Shown piece by piece: positions 46,562 through 59,279 of a stretch of 64,000 nucleotides of DNA. The position numbers and the translations under genes were made by a program. The DNA lies in NCBI GenBank assembly GCA_035079385.1, contig JAVHKY010000067.1, positions 930,001-994,000 on the forward strand, given 5' to 3'. Position 1 is the first letter of the stretch. Each line of letters opens with the position of its first letter. Under the pieces are notes generated by a model, which was not told the origin of the DNA, searched no databases, and was given only the letters and a program-made list of their open reading frames with translations. The stretch is from Aspidiotus rigidus. Its lineage: Eukaryota > Arthropoda > Insecta > Hemiptera > Diaspididae.

Positions 46562-46699
46562 ATATTACTGTAATAAGAAAAAAAAATTGTCATTTTTTGA
46601 GTTCTAATTATAATGTTACATATAATGTCAAAGTATGATGTCATAACTGGACACGCCAAATAAATCAAGTTCCAAGTAAAACCGTATCACTGATATCTC

Positions 46700-46990
46700 C
46701 CAACAATACTCAGAACTTACCCTCAAGTGACAGTTGGCTAGAGACTGGTTGCACAGACACATGCCAAAGTTCACAGAGCTCCAAAATGAACCCGCTGGTA
46801 CCCCGGACTTGAATCCGTTAGACCAGCAGCTATGATATACAATATTAAGGAAGAAGCCTTCAGCCATCCCACAAAAATTTTGGAAACACCTACCCCGAAT
46901 ATCCGTCGAACAGCAGCCAATTTGCTGCTGGAGCAGATTCGTGTCCGTAGGAAATATATGCGAGCTTTTTTGAACCCGCTTCCGGTATAA
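46700..46990 (+). pseudogene. mariner-type transposase C-terminal scrap
   Basis: A continuous frame reads ARDWLHRHMPKFTELQN then PAGTPDLNPLD and a stop. The SPDLNPLD-type block surrounding the last catalytic Asp is typical of Tc1/mariner DDE transposases, here with GTPDLNPLD. The frame continues in decayed form for another ~60 codons. Catalytic domains upstream are not recognisable. Confidence 0.7.
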
Positions 46991-49900
46991 GTCCTTCTTT
47001 CAAATTAGTGGTAGGTACTAAAACCATATTATTCGCTTCAATTGCAATTCTTCGAAAGGATTTTCAAATAAGCATACAAGATAATATAAAATTATAGGAA
47101 GAACATCCACGCTTCAATTAAAGAGAGTGGAGAATATAGAACGCGAGAACAAAAACCATCAAAGACTTCAACATTATTCTACGAGTAAGACGAAAAGAGA
47201 ACGAAAAAAAAAAAATGAAAATAAAATACTCTTCTTGCTAATGTTAGAAAGAAAACCTTGGAAAGCCTCAACAACATTTCTTTTATAATATTATAAGATA
47301 AACCTTTGAGATTAAATTTCTGCTGAAAGGTATGATAACGTCGAAAGTTAAAAGCTGCGTGATACGAAGAGGAGAAGAAATTCGGGTATTTTCTCGAGGA
47401 ATGAAAATACAGTAAAAACTTAATATTTCGACGAAGCCAAAGCGATGAAACGAAGAGGTTCTGCACGAAATTCTAATAAGAAAGCGCGCTAGAAAAACGA
47501 CGACGGTTTCGGTAATAATCATGATGTATGAGAAAGCGACTCCTTGGAAACGAAAGGAAAACAGACTTCGCCGGGGAAAATGTAGAGTAGATTCCATTGC
47601 TGATATGAAAATGGGATAAGCGTATCACGCGAGAGAGAAAAAGACGTTCGCAATACGCGGAAAAGGAGAGTTTATAACGATACAGTCTACGATGCCGGTT
47701 TCGATGTACGCATCGTTCACCGTATTTTCTAAGATGAGGAAAAAAAAAACTGCTTTGAAATCTAGCATTTTATATATAAAGAGCTCTGCGAGACGTTTTC
47801 ATCATTACTTAGTATTTTCGTAATCGTGTGTACCGAGGTACCTATTGAAAGATTGGCAAATAGATTAAAATTTGATAACCTTTTCCTCGACACAACAAAT
47901 AGAAAGTTCTAAGTCAATGCGGAATCCTACCATATAGCTTAGAATGGTGTACAGCCCATTTTCGAGATGCCGATCGTCGCGAATGCGAAATAACAACTTC
48001 CCCGAAAGAGACGTCGCCGCGAACACTTCAACAACTACTTCAGAGAAAATACAAGCTACCCTCACCTTTAAACGTGTTATCTGAAAAACTATCACAAAAT
48101 AACCAATAGAGAGCTACCTCGGGGTTATGCAAGTCGCGGATTTACATAGAAGGGGGAAAAATATTCCAATCTAGAAAAGACGATAACGCATGAAGTTTGG
48201 CATTATAGTCATCGATCAAATTCTCCGATATCATCTTCTCAAACTAAGCTTCACATGTCAGTACACTCACGCTCGATGAGGAGAGATAATGCTGGGTTAA
48301 TAATCTTAAAGTTTCGTTGACCAAATTCGAACGGAACAAATAAGACTATCAGAGTAGATTCTTTGAGCCCTCAGACAAGGGCGACACTTATCGCTTCCAT
48401 AATATTCCTTCTCTCCCCGCGTTGAGTTCCCAAAAACCTAGTTGTAAGTTTGAGCGTACCTTTCCTATGGCTCAAGTAGAATAATATTTCATAATTTTAT
48501 CGCACTGTCGTCACGGTCAAGAAAGACACGAGCTACACTTGAAAAATAATTATAGTACTAGAGGAGGACTATATGACAGAGGAAATACAAATATTTGGAA
48601 TCGAAGAAGGCCTAAATTGTCGAAAAGGACGAATTATTTAAAGCTATGTGTGGACTTTAGGAAGAAAGAGTCGTCAGTAAGGATTCTCGAGTCTGTCGAA
48701 ATTATTTCTATGAAATTTCGTAAATATTCATCGACTACAATACTAATATAGGAGAAATAACTGTATTACTTTATCGGCATTCCGTTTTTACATCATTTAT
48801 TATACATGCTACAAACAGAACAAACTTTCCACAATCAACGAGAATGGAAAGACAAACTCGAGCAAAGACGACTAATTTTTCTCCTCTCCAATCTTCAGTT
48901 TGCCTCTTTCGATCGCTCATTCCTTTTTCTTCCTTCCTCAGTCGAGTTGAAAGCTTTTTAATAAATTTCCATAACAATGGTTAAGAAATTCATTAAATCG
49001 AAGTTAAACGTCCAGTCGAAAATGAATTTTTCAAGTATACGAATCGATAATCGACCTTCGTAATACGTCAAACTTTTGAACGACAACGACGAAAAAAAAA
49101 AAAACAGTCGAGATCGGGGAGAAACGACTGAACGTTACGAAGCGCTTGCTATACCCAGGATAATTTTTAACAATCAATCCGAAAAATAATGCAGTCACAA
49201 CTTTTAAAAAGCTCTAGGATAAAAGCTGACGATATTTCAGAGATGGTCTCACCCAGAGAAAACTTTTAGACGAGGACGAATTGTGCGGTTGTTGTCTCTA
49301 TACGTATTTACTTATTTTGTAGTGATGATGCTCTGAATATATATTTCGTATACGAAAATAATCCTAGAATTATAATTACGGTTACTTTAATCCAAAACAA
49401 TCTAGTGGTACGGGATTATGTTTCAATCAAATAAAAACTATACGGGGCCCTCGTACTGGTATTTTGCTTTTGCAAATAGAAAACTAGATAATTGAGGGAT
49501 TCTCCACTCATTCTATGTATACAGACAGGTATATTTTCTAAAAAGGGAGTTGACTTGGGAGATGTTCGAGACAGAAAACAAAGACATATTCCTAATCCAT
49601 TTCTTCCCTCATTTCGAGCATCTCAGAACTCAATTCGAATCTGCGAGTGGGTAGGCTACTTCCGATAAAAAGTGGTGCAGTAAAATCAGCCATCTGGATC
49701 TATGAGCTTGTGCCTCTCATACTGAAAAGCGATCATATTTGTTGACGTCATTGAGGGAAGAACTGATTGAAATTTCAGCTTCCATGCTATATGCGAGGAG
49801 AGGGATTCAGATGAGTTTTGGCCGCATAGTTTATACAAATGTTTCAATTTGGAGAGTTGTAAGAGTGTTTTTCAATTAAGACGCATCCAGTGGGGCTATT

Positions 49901-50463
49901 TTATTCCACGTAGGTACACTTTTAAAGAATAGACCAGCACCGGGTAACGATCCAGAGCTGGGGTTTTGACAAGCTCATACCGGACTCGCAAGTTCTTCAC
50001 TAGTGTACCTCCAATGATATCCGTACATCGAGAGAGCGCTGGGTTTATTACTTTACAATTGTGTTGTATGGGTGTGTTATACTATGGTCCAAGGAAATTA
50101 TGCTATGATTGTTGTAATATCTTTTACTTAAGACTAGTGGGTCGAACTTATGCTTAGGAGCAATAGTCATGCGGAAGAATACTTCGATAACGAAGAGATC
50201 AGTAGTCATCTGGATAAGTGAAGACGCCAGATGGCATGAATTATGAAAAGCAATTAAGAAGGTAAATATGAAATATCCTGGACTCATACCTTGGTTGTTC
50301 AATAATTATGGCTTACGATGGAAACTCTTTTCCCAAATAACGAAGAGTGTTTGAGGGGGAACTTGGACTCAGCATAATCGGATATGACGATATCCAAGGG
50401 GATCAAAATTTCAATCGTTAAATCCAATCTATCGTTGAAAGTGACAGGAATAATGCTTTTTCT
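46991..50463. other. Intergenic DNA, no gene seen
   Basis: AT-rich, with many short ORFs on both strands and none with a domain signature. No notable repeats. The right edge is the target duplication of the R1-like LINE. Confidence 0.5.
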
Positions 50464-50479
50464 ATAGCAGCCAGGACTC
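50464..50479 (+). repeat. Target-site duplication (left) of R1-like LINE
   Basis: ATAGCAGCCAGGACTC, 16 bp, is identical to 52,500-52,515 on the far side of the LINE insertion. Confidence 0.9.
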
Positions 50480-52499
50480 TGTGCGATGGAAGAAAGCCAG
50501 GCTAGCGTTGATCGATAAGAAGGTTAAACCACCTGGTCTACCATCCTCTTATCGTCCACTTTGTCTGCTAGACAATGTTGGGAAACTTCTAGAAAGAGTG
50601 ATAGCCAATCGTTTGGAGAGCTATCTGAAGGAAAGATATATAATCTCTGATAGCCAGTACGGTTTTCAAACTGGACGCTGCACATCAGATGCTGGGATCT
50701 GGCTGAAGAGGATAGCCGAGTCAGCGATTGCTATGCGTCAGTTTTGCGCAGCCGTCAGCCTTGACATAAGAAATGCGTTCAATTCAATTCCATGGAAGAT
50801 GATATTGGAAGCTCTTGTGAACGCAGGAGTGCCCGCATACCTGCTCAGGATGATCAGCAGCTATCTTCGCTGCCGTGAAATCCAAGCAGAGACGTCTGCT
50901 GGTACAGTAAAGCGCCCTGTTACTTGTGGGGTGCCGCAGGGTCGGTCCTTGGGCCGCTTTTGTGATGCGTCGCATTTAACGGAATCCTTAAGGTGAAGCT
51001 GCCACCGGGGGTTAAGCTTATCTGCTATGCGGATGACACCCTGGTGGTATGCACCGCCGAAACAACTGTAGCGGTGGAGAGCAGGGTGAACCGGGCCCTA
51101 GAGGATGTGACGCGTTGGATCGAGTCGGCTGGACTTGAACTTGCAGCAAGTAAGACGGAGGCCATTTTATTCACGACCCGTCGGAAGTTCAAGCCACCCA
51201 CCTTTCGCCTGCAAGATGTGGAAATTGAAATCAAGAAGCAAATGAAGTACCTAGGCATCTGGTTCGACTCAACGCTGAGCTTTAGGTACCATTTCCTGAT
51301 GGCAGCGGAAAAGGCGGGCCGGGTAGTTGGATACCTAAGCCGCCTGATGAGGAACCTAGGAGGACCGAGAGAAGCAAGGAGAAGGATCATGATGAGCACC
51401 GCCTTGTCGATCCTCCTATATGGTGCGCCAGTATGGGCCGACTCCATGAAGATACCATACCGGAGGAGAGAGATGGTAAAGATCCAACGAAGAGCTGCGC
51501 TGAGGTGTGTTAGTGCCTACCGCACTGTCTCGACGGAGGCTCTTTGTGTATTAGCACGTTCACCACCAATCGAGCTCCTTGCTGAGGAGAGAGCGGTGGT
51601 GTTCGAAGCAAAGAAGAGAACGACGACCAACCAAGAAGTTTTACGGGTCAAGCAGGAGGCCAGGCGCTCCTTGCTTGTAAAGTGGAAAGCAAGAGTTGCC
51701 TAGAGTGAGCTGAGTACATGGACAACCCGTGTGCTAATACGCGACCTTTATGAGTGGATGAACCGACACTATGGTCAGCTGAACTTTCACCTGACGCAGG
51801 TGTTAAGCGGCCATGGCTGCTTCAACAAGTACCTTCACGAGAAGTTAAGGAAAGTTGAGCAGACAACGTGTTCGCACGGTAACCAAGGGCGGGATAATGG
51901 ACCACAACACACCTTATTTGAGTGTGAGGCGTGGAGGCGTGAGCGGGACGAGCTTAGTCGGTTTCTACAAGAGATCGGGGTAGATGAAGCGCTCGACCCG
52001 AGTAGCCTGGTACCCACCATGCTAGGTTCCAAAGAAGCATGGAACCAGGTGTCTGCATTTGCGGCCACCATCATGAAGAGGAAGATGGACCAGGAATGGA
52101 ATAGGCAAATGCAGAACCACGCTAGGGCCTACTCAACACCTGTGTACCATCAACATCCAGATCTGCAGGAAGAAGAGGACCAAGATCTTCCCTGAAGAGA
52201 GAAGAAGATGAAGAAACTCCAATAGTGACCTACTGTATTGTGTATTGTGGTGGTGTTTGTTGTTGTGAGTGTTCTTATGTTTTTGTGCGTGCCAGGGGGC
52301 ACTGCAGCTTGGCGGTTGCCAAAGCAACTTGGCAGTTGCCGAGTAGAAGAGGGGGTTCGCCTAGGAGATTCCTCCTTCACTGAAGTTATACCCGAAAGGT
52401 TCGATTCCGGTGTTGGAGGAAACAATATTAAATGCATACGCAACCCGTACCTACTCCATTATGGATGACGGGCGGTGCTGCACATGCGATACACAAGCG
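50480..52499 (+). mobile_element. 5'-truncated R1-clade-like LINE with flanking target duplications
   Basis: The element spans RT fingers (SYRPLCLLDNVGKLLERV), motif A (AVSLDIRNAFNSIPW), motif B (CGVPQG), catalytic box CYADD (51,023-51,037) and thumb (YLGIWFDSTLSFRYH). A C-terminal finger-like region follows (CSHG...HTLFECEAW, ending about 52,195), then ~300 bp of 3' UTR. The Cys-His finger lacks one of its usual cysteines. A one-base frameshift near 50,940, a nonsense codon just after it and a TAG at 51,702 break the ORF. The termini abut a perfect 16 bp target duplication and there is no poly(A) tail. The R1/LOA-type assignment is from motif style; it is not in rDNA here. Confidence 0.88.
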
Positions 52500-52515
52500 A
52501 TAGCAGCCAGGACTC
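52500..52515 (+). repeat. Target-site duplication (right) of R1-like LINE
   Basis: ATAGCAGCCAGGACTC, identical to 50,464-50,479. Confidence 0.9.
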
Positions 52516-53029
52516 GCTAATTTGATCGTTGTAAACGGTAAATCGTTAAAAGCGGTATCGTTATTCTTGATTTTTACTAACGTAGGCTTAGATCTAGCAC
52601 AAGACTAGAATAAAGAGCCAGTATACAAGTAGTTTACTGTATAGAACGAAGAGATCTACACGCACACGCCCGCAAATTTTGGAATTAGCCTAAGGGTTGA
52701 GATGTTGGAGCTATTTTCTCAATGTCCCAAGGTCATTTGCACGAACGCACGCGCACGTGCTTTGGAATTGGGGTAGGGGAGAAGAAAGATCAGAGAAAAA
52801 ACACGAAACATATCACCAGTGGATCAAATTAGCTATGACGGGAGGGGGGTCAAGATGACCTGAATTTGGAAAAACGACGGCTTCCTTAACGAAGTCAAAC
52901 GAAGAATGCAGGGACCTTGGATCGAATGGGTTTTGATATTGAGAATGAGAAGTCGTAAGTTTCTTTGAGTCCCTTATATCATGGTTTATATAGTCTGAAA
53001 GCAAAATCCCCTTCTTATCATTTAGTCCG
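52516..53029. other. Intergenic DNA, no gene seen
   Basis: Contains short CACGCGCACG-like runs near 52,660 and 52,745. Nothing else is recognised. Confidence 0.5.
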
Positions 53030-53400
53030 CCTTCTATCATATATTATGGCTCGAGAGTTGAAGTTTTCTTCCAAGTCCAAATTCTTACAAGTTCCCCTTC
53101 TACGAGTATCATATACCGTGACTTGAAAGTCAAAATTTTTCTAAGTCTGTATCCTATTATGGCTCAAAAGTTGAAATTTTTCAAAGTCCCATACTATAGC
53201 TTGTAACTCACAATTTTTCCATGTTCTCCTCGTATCATAAATGTATGACTCGAGAGTCCAAATTTTTCCAAGTCCCCCTGCCATCATATATTATGGCTCG
53301 AGAGTCGACATTTTTTCAAGTCCTCGCTCTATGATATATTATGGCCCGGGAGTCGAAATTTCTCCAAGTCCCTCAAAAAGTCGAATTTCTTCCAAGTTCA
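53030..53400 (-). repeat. Degenerate minisatellite cluster related to the 18.8 kb array
   Basis: Units of TCATATATTATGGCTCGAGA followed by GTCGAAATTTTTCCAAGTCC recur six to seven times at 40-60 bp spacing. In reverse complement this is the 18.8 kb unit (GGACTTGGAAGAATTTCGAC...CGAGCTATATATGATAGGAG). Copies here are more diverged. One unit in the opposite orientation sits at about 53,510-53,580. Confidence 0.78.
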
Positions 53401-53585
53401 AATTCTTTATTAGGGTAGGTCAGTTTTCGCCGTACACCAAACGGCGCACGGCGAGTTTTTCGAAAAACGCTCCATAGAACAGGTTCATAAAATTTCGACC
53501 TCCGAGAGATAGGACTTATAGAAGAATTTCGACTCTCGAGTCATAATATAAGACAGGAGGAAGACTTAGAAAATTTTCCCAAGTA

Positions 53586-56039
53586 GCACCAACCACACTT
53601 GATGGAACAGGCGGTGGATGGAGAATTAAGTGGGGCTTGCACCCCATGATCCTCCTCCGAGAACCAGACATATTAAGCTGTCTTACTTCCTATCTAATTT
53701 TTTTTTCTCCTTGAATTTTATCAAAAGAAAAATTCAGCTGGAAAAATGAGTAGAACCAGATGGGAGTGCCAGATTCATGATAAATGGAGCACGATATCCT
53801 GCGTTTTAGAAGCTAAGTGGATTATTAACCTCGAAAAACAAAAAAGAATACATAAAGGAACAGTTTAGAATTTTAGGTCTTTGACGTTCGTTTGAACCAG
53901 TTTGTTGTATAATTTTCTACTTCTACTTTCATCTAGTTATACGCCACTTCGGCCGCCAGCCGTTGTGCGTAAACGGTAGTTAAGATCAACCAACAGTAGG
54001 GAATGTTCACAAATTTCAAAAAATTTCTCGTTCTCAAATTTTCGTGGGTCCAACGTACGATTTTATATGCGTATTGAATATATTATAAGGTCATTATTCA
54101 AAGATTGGCACGCGTACAAACCGATAGAAGTTCAGCTATAAAACGTTTTTCATGTAAGAGAGGAATGAGCATAGCCTGTAAGTACTGTACAATAATGGAA
54201 AGAGAGCGTTATATTTGCAGGAGTTCAAAATTGCAAATAGTGAGAATTTTCCCGAAGATATGTATATTATTCTCATCTGATTTTCTGAAAATAGTACAAA
54301 TACTACTCAATATAGTTCTACACACGTCAGCCGAGACTCTACTTCACATACGAAATGATGCGGCATCGATATTACTGCAAGATATATTTGAAAGTATTCC
54401 GTTATAGAACTCAGCCTTTTTATATTCGAAAAAGAAAACGATCGTGTGTAACAATATACGATTTTACCCATCAATCATAGAAAGAATACATATTCCGCGA
54501 TAGTATTTTGTAGTACGTCATAGTGTACCGGTACATTTACTATAACATGTAACCACGACGTCAGAAGTCGTCGTATTTCATTATTCCTCAGATTTTATAT
54601 GCGCAAATATAAAAGAGAATACTTTTTTTTATGGTATTGTTTTCGCATTATACATGCCATCTTTACTCGGCCTGAATCTTTTGTTTAATGGGACACCATT
54701 TCGCTCCGGTCAGTCGTCTTCACGTTTTTTTTTTTAAATATTTTTTATACACCATTCCGCATTAATTTTTTCGTCATAGAAAGTTTTTCCTGAAAGTACA
54801 CAGAATAGAGTTTTTTTTTTTTTTTTCGTTTCATTGTTACCATCATTCGCCATTGTTGCTATAGGAAATAAAACTTATGAACAGTTTTTCCTTTCTTTTT
54901 TTGTCTCTATCTCTTTTTCCCATTATTTCTTCACAAAGTACGCGATCTACGTACACCAGGAAAAGTAAATTCAAATCATTCCACGCAAATTTTCCGTGAG
55001 ATTTGGTCGAACAGCAAAAAGGAAAGAATTGAAACAGTACCGAAAGAATCTAAGCGAGTTTTCTTCTTTATATTGTAAAATACGAGCAAGTTTCCGATGC
55101 GATTTAGAGCCATTAAAAAGTTTATGAAAGCTGTTGTGGTTTGTTGTTGCTGCTGTTGTTATTATTGGAAAATTTTTCAACTTTTTCGAAGGAGAAAGGC
55201 AAATGTTTCAAACCGAAACTCGCATTACCAGGGCACCAGCATGCAGGAATAACGGACCGCTATAATGATTTCGGTTGGAACGCGGAAAACGGGTTGCGGT
55301 ATCAATTGCATTAAGGCAGTGCGCACACAAAGTAAGTTCTAATTCGAAAAATACACGTTCTGAGGTTGGGAAACAACCTCACAGCGCCGGTATAATGCGG
55401 CTCCTATAAACGTCCAGCGTATGTTCATATAAATACCAATGACACGGCTAATGGATAACGACGCGACACAGTCCCTTAGTCTACACAATCAAATTTATTT
55501 ACAACATTTCCTGATGCAATTTATAAATCGCGTTCGAGTATTCGAACTACGTAGGATCCGTATCTCGGTAATTAAAAAGAGAAAAACACTTCCACGCTGG
55601 CAATACTCCCTACGACAACAAAATGTGTGTACACACCCTTTTTGCTAATTTGCTACCGGTACTGCACCCGCGGACTTGGTAAAAGTAAATTTCAGGTACG
55701 AAGACTACATAGAAATGATAATTTCAGTTTAGTAGAATTACGTAAAATGTCATTTTTTCCGGTCTGGTAGTCGGCTATCAGTGTTGATCGATTTTAAATC
55801 CAGCTTGCGCAAGATATTACTTTCATGTGGTAGAACACTAATCTTGGAGAACACGTAAAAATGAAGGTAGATACCAACCGAGCAGTCATCAAAATAGAGA
55901 CTGGAAAATTTTTCCAAGAATATCTGCTCGCCAGTTATTAAAATAGGTTTCTAGCGGGAGAACCACTATAATGGAAATTTCACGAGTGCGTCCGCGTCCG
56001 ACTTTGATGAGGTCATACACCTAAGTTAAGTGAAAAATG
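53586..56039. other. Intergenic DNA, no gene seen
   Basis: AT-rich, with poly(T) tracts near 54,727 and 54,812. No domain-bearing ORF. A GCGTCCGCGTCCGAC stretch at about 55,986 echoes the GTCCGC repeats at 18,765. Confidence 0.5.
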
Positions 56040-56110
56040 TTAACTCTTGAACTATATGATGATGGGAGGTAGACTGGGAAAAATTTCGACCAATTTTACG
56101 GGGAACCTAT
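56040..56110 (+). repeat. Single minisatellite unit
   Basis: GAACTATATGATGATGGGAGGTA-type text, then GACTGGGAAAAATTTCGACC, is one diverged copy of the 18.8 kb unit. It lies just upstream of the TTTA tract. Confidence 0.55.
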
Positions 56111-56207
56111 TCCATGGTTTTTTTTTCTTTGAAAAATTTGCCGTCCGCTATCCAACCTCCAACATCCGACGTCCGGCCACAATGGACTTGAAAAAATTTT
56201 GCTTGTT

Positions 56208-56243
56208 TTTATTCATTTATTTATTTATTTATTCATCTTTCAT

Positions 56244-56290
<47 letters not shown>

Positions 56291-56315
56291 TTCATTTATC
56301 TATTTATTTATTTAC

Positions 56316-56346
<31 letters not shown>

Positions 56347-56477
56347 TTTTTTTTATTTATTTATTTATTCATTTTTTTATTTATTTATTTATTCATTTAT
56401 TTATTTATTTATTTATTCATTTATTTATTTATTTATTTATTTATTTATACATTTAATTATTCATTTTATTTATTTAG
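56208..56477 (+). repeat. (TTTA)n microsatellite, ~270 bp
   Basis: Almost pure TTTA with scattered TTCA, TCTA and TTTT variants. It generates long spurious frames rich in Leu, Phe, Ile and Tyr. Confidence 0.97.
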
Positions 56478-56728
56478 TTCCTTTCTTTCTTTCTTTTTTA
56501 CAGTGGTTTACCCAACAGGATTATAAATCGGGTGTGATTTTAGAGCACGATATAATAGGGCTAATGAACGATAAATTTTTGCTCAAAAACGTTTAAAAAG
56601 TATCATAAACTTAGATGACTTTGAACACTGAAAAAATTTAATACACTTCAAAAAAGTGTGCAAATGATGAACAATTTGCTCAAACGTTATTATGTGCACA
56701 TTAAATAAGCCACACAAGACAGTAAAAA

Positions 56729-57330
56729 TTAAAAAAACGTAGAATTGCATTTCAAAGCAGCTTTAGCAAGTTGTAGCCTACCCTGCTTCCGGTTTTGGCC
56801 GAGAGGCACATTTTCAGCCTCTGGAGACACATTAACCAATTTCATAGGAATGAGTAAGCCAAGAACGTGTTTACACATCAAAGTTTTCAAGAAAACAGGA
56901 CACGAACATGTTGTTTGATACACAGATGAGTGATCGATATCTACCGGCCACAAACCGTGGTACATCGTCCAGAAATGGTTGATCGTCTTCCATTCATTGT
57001 GATATTTTTTGAATTTTGCAAGGGTTGCAGGCGTAATTTCTTCCTCCCAAATGCACAAAGAAAGTGTTATCTTCTTTTATCACTTTCTTATTTTAAGAGG
57101 CCCATTGGAAAGCGTCAGTCCCCTGTTTCAAGGAGATGCTACGAGTATGTGTAGAATGGATGCAATTGACAGACTGCAGTTCCCTTAATTCAGACCATTC
57201 AACCAGTAACCGAAAGACACCATTCAGGAATTGCCCCACAGGAAGTCGTTCGCGTACAGTTTGACGACTTTTGATAGCGGCATTTGTGGCCTCAATACCG
57301 TTATTTACGCTAGGATACCCGACAGAACCA
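56729..57330 (-). pseudogene. Mutator-like (MULE) transposase C-terminal fragment with SWIM finger
   Basis: Minus-strand reading gives NNGIEATNAAIKSRQTVRER then LPVGQFLNGVFRLLVEW, a broken stretch near 57,060-57,120, and a 109-codon frame. That frame holds a SWIM zinc finger CSCPVFLKTLMCKH (56,908-56,867; C-x-C-x8-C-x-H) and a GQNRKQGR...AKAAL tail. This order is the C-terminal third of MULE transposases. The DDE core is not present further upstream. No TIRs were identified. Confidence 0.82.
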
Positions 57331-58384
57331 AGAAGGGTATTTCACTAATCACTGCGCATCAAAATTTTTTGATGCTTAACCACCATGAAAATTATCGCTT
57401 ATTCTATCTAAAATATCGCTCATAAGTTATCGTAAATGTATGTAAGAACGCTTTACCGTTCTCACGAATTTTCGTGTTGGTAGCGTTGCATCGATACTCG
57501 CAGCCAGGTTTGGTAGCTGCATCTGTTATAAGGTAGAGAAGAATAGTAGATAGTTGTCAATTGATTTCACGTTTTGAACGTGAGTTGAGGTATCGGGAAA
57601 ATGGAATGCCGGAAAGACTTAGAGCACCGGTAAACGATCAGCCAATATTCTTACATGTATACATTAATTATCGCTCGTTGGCACATTTTTACCCCTCATT
57701 TATCTATCGTTCATTTTATTACTCCCCTTATAAATCTCATAACCAGAGACCGGATTCCTCGGTATTTGGCACTTTTTTTCCTGAAGGGCAAAATCAATGA
57801 AAATCGAAACGAAGTTTGCATCATGATAGACAGGACGCAGGAAAAAAAATTTATTTTGCCGAAAAATGCCGAAATTACTACAAAATCTTAGTTTGTAATA
57901 GAACTGAGAAATTTTATGCTAAATTGTGAATATTTTGTTGAAAATTTCCAAATTTTGCCTAAGATCAGGTGGATTTTGTTTTTGTCAATAGATTCATAAA
58001 TTTAGGCCTGAAACAAAGTAATTTTGATTGACAAAATCAACAAAATTTTCTCTCAAGTGAGGCAGTTTTAATTGAAAATTGATAGATTTTTTTCTTCCGA
58101 AATTGATAAGTTCTGGTGAAAAGTAAAGTAATTTTGGTTGAAAATTGAATAACTTCTATCAAGAGTGAGTAAATGTACTGAAAAACGCGTATTTTCCTTC
58201 TTAAAAAAAAAAAAATGCCGAATATTGCCGAATTTTTGAATTTTAGTGCAGAAATTCACAGGTTTTCTTGCCAAAAAATCCGGTCTCTGCTCATAAGTAA
58301 AACAAATTCGACTCATAGACTGGTTCCCTGGGTTCTACGTTTAACATTGTTAAGGAAGCCTCAATTTTTTGGAGTATGTATACA
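57331..58384. other. Intergenic DNA, no gene seen
   Basis: AT-rich, with loosely repetitive AAAATT-rich text between 57,850 and 58,260 (AATTTTGATTGAAAATTG-like phrases). No gene is supported. Confidence 0.5.
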
Positions 58385-58505
58385 ACAGGATCGGAGGAGG
58401 GATTAGGGGGACTTGTAAAATTTTGCTTTTTGTACTGTATATAATAGAAGGAGAACTTTAAAAAATTTTGACTATCGAGCCAGATATATGATGATGGGAT
58501 ATCCA
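58385..58505 (+). repeat. Two diverged minisatellite units
   Basis: GGGGGACTTGTAAAATTTTG and AAGGAGAACTTTAAAAAATT, each followed by a TATATAATAGAAGG/ATATATGATGATGGG-type run, match the 18.8 kb unit loosely. Confidence 0.5.
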
Positions 58506-58574
58506 GAGAAAAAAACTAAATTCACGTACAAAAGAAAGTAATTCCTGTACGCGCCTGATTAGTATTCATACCAA

Positions 58575-58949
58575 GGGGGCATCCATAAATTACGTGAGGC
58601 TTTGGGGGGGGGGGGCAGGGGATCCAGCCAAGTCTCACCAAATCTCACGAGAGAGGGGGAGGGGGTACCGAAAAATCTCACGTAATTTTTTTCTCACACA
58701 AATACATTCTAAAATATTGCTAAATTGGCTTAAATTCAATAAAAACCAGTCCTTTTTGAATAGGTATTTACGTTTTTTTAATAGATAAACGCGATTAAGC
58801 ACAGATAAACGTATTTAAAGCAAAAATCCACATTTCGGAAAATCTCACGCGAGATAAGAGGGGGGAGGGGTTCACGGCAAATCTCACGATATCTCACCAG
58901 GGGGGGGGGAATCACAAAAATCGCCTCACGTAATTTATGGACGCCCCCC
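58575..58949. mobile_element. MITE, ~375 bp, 26 bp TIRs
   Basis: GGGGGCATCCATAAATTACG then TGAGGC at the left matches the reverse complement of GCCTCACGTAATTTATGGAC then GCCCCC at the right, with one mismatch. The interior has paired G-rich segments and repeated AAATCTCACG phrases in both halves, so the inverted similarity reaches beyond the TIRs. No ORF is convincing. Confidence 0.75.
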
Positions 58950-59279
58950 AAAACTTGGTTTCAAGTCTTCCTATCATAGACTGTTGAAGTGACGCAAAGA
59001 TATTTAGGAAGAAAAAGAAAATCGCGACAAGGCATCTGTTGAGACTCTTTTACTTTCATATATTTCCGCATATAGACACGAAAACGAGCACCAAAGATAT
59101 GGAAGTGATCATGAAATAAAGTCGTTACTAAACATTCAGTACTAAGGAGATGAACAAACAGAGGTTCTTACACTCTGCTAATAATACGATACAACAACAG
59201 ATAAAAATACATTTTTGATCCTCGAAATCCAAATGCTATGATATGTCCTTAGGCAGTGAAGTGCATTTCAAAAGAGGAG

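Noticed and set aside
56047..56526. 159- and 85-codon frames of Leu/Phe/Ile/Tyr resembling a membrane protein
   Set aside because: Generated by the (TTTA)n microsatellite, not a real transmembrane protein.
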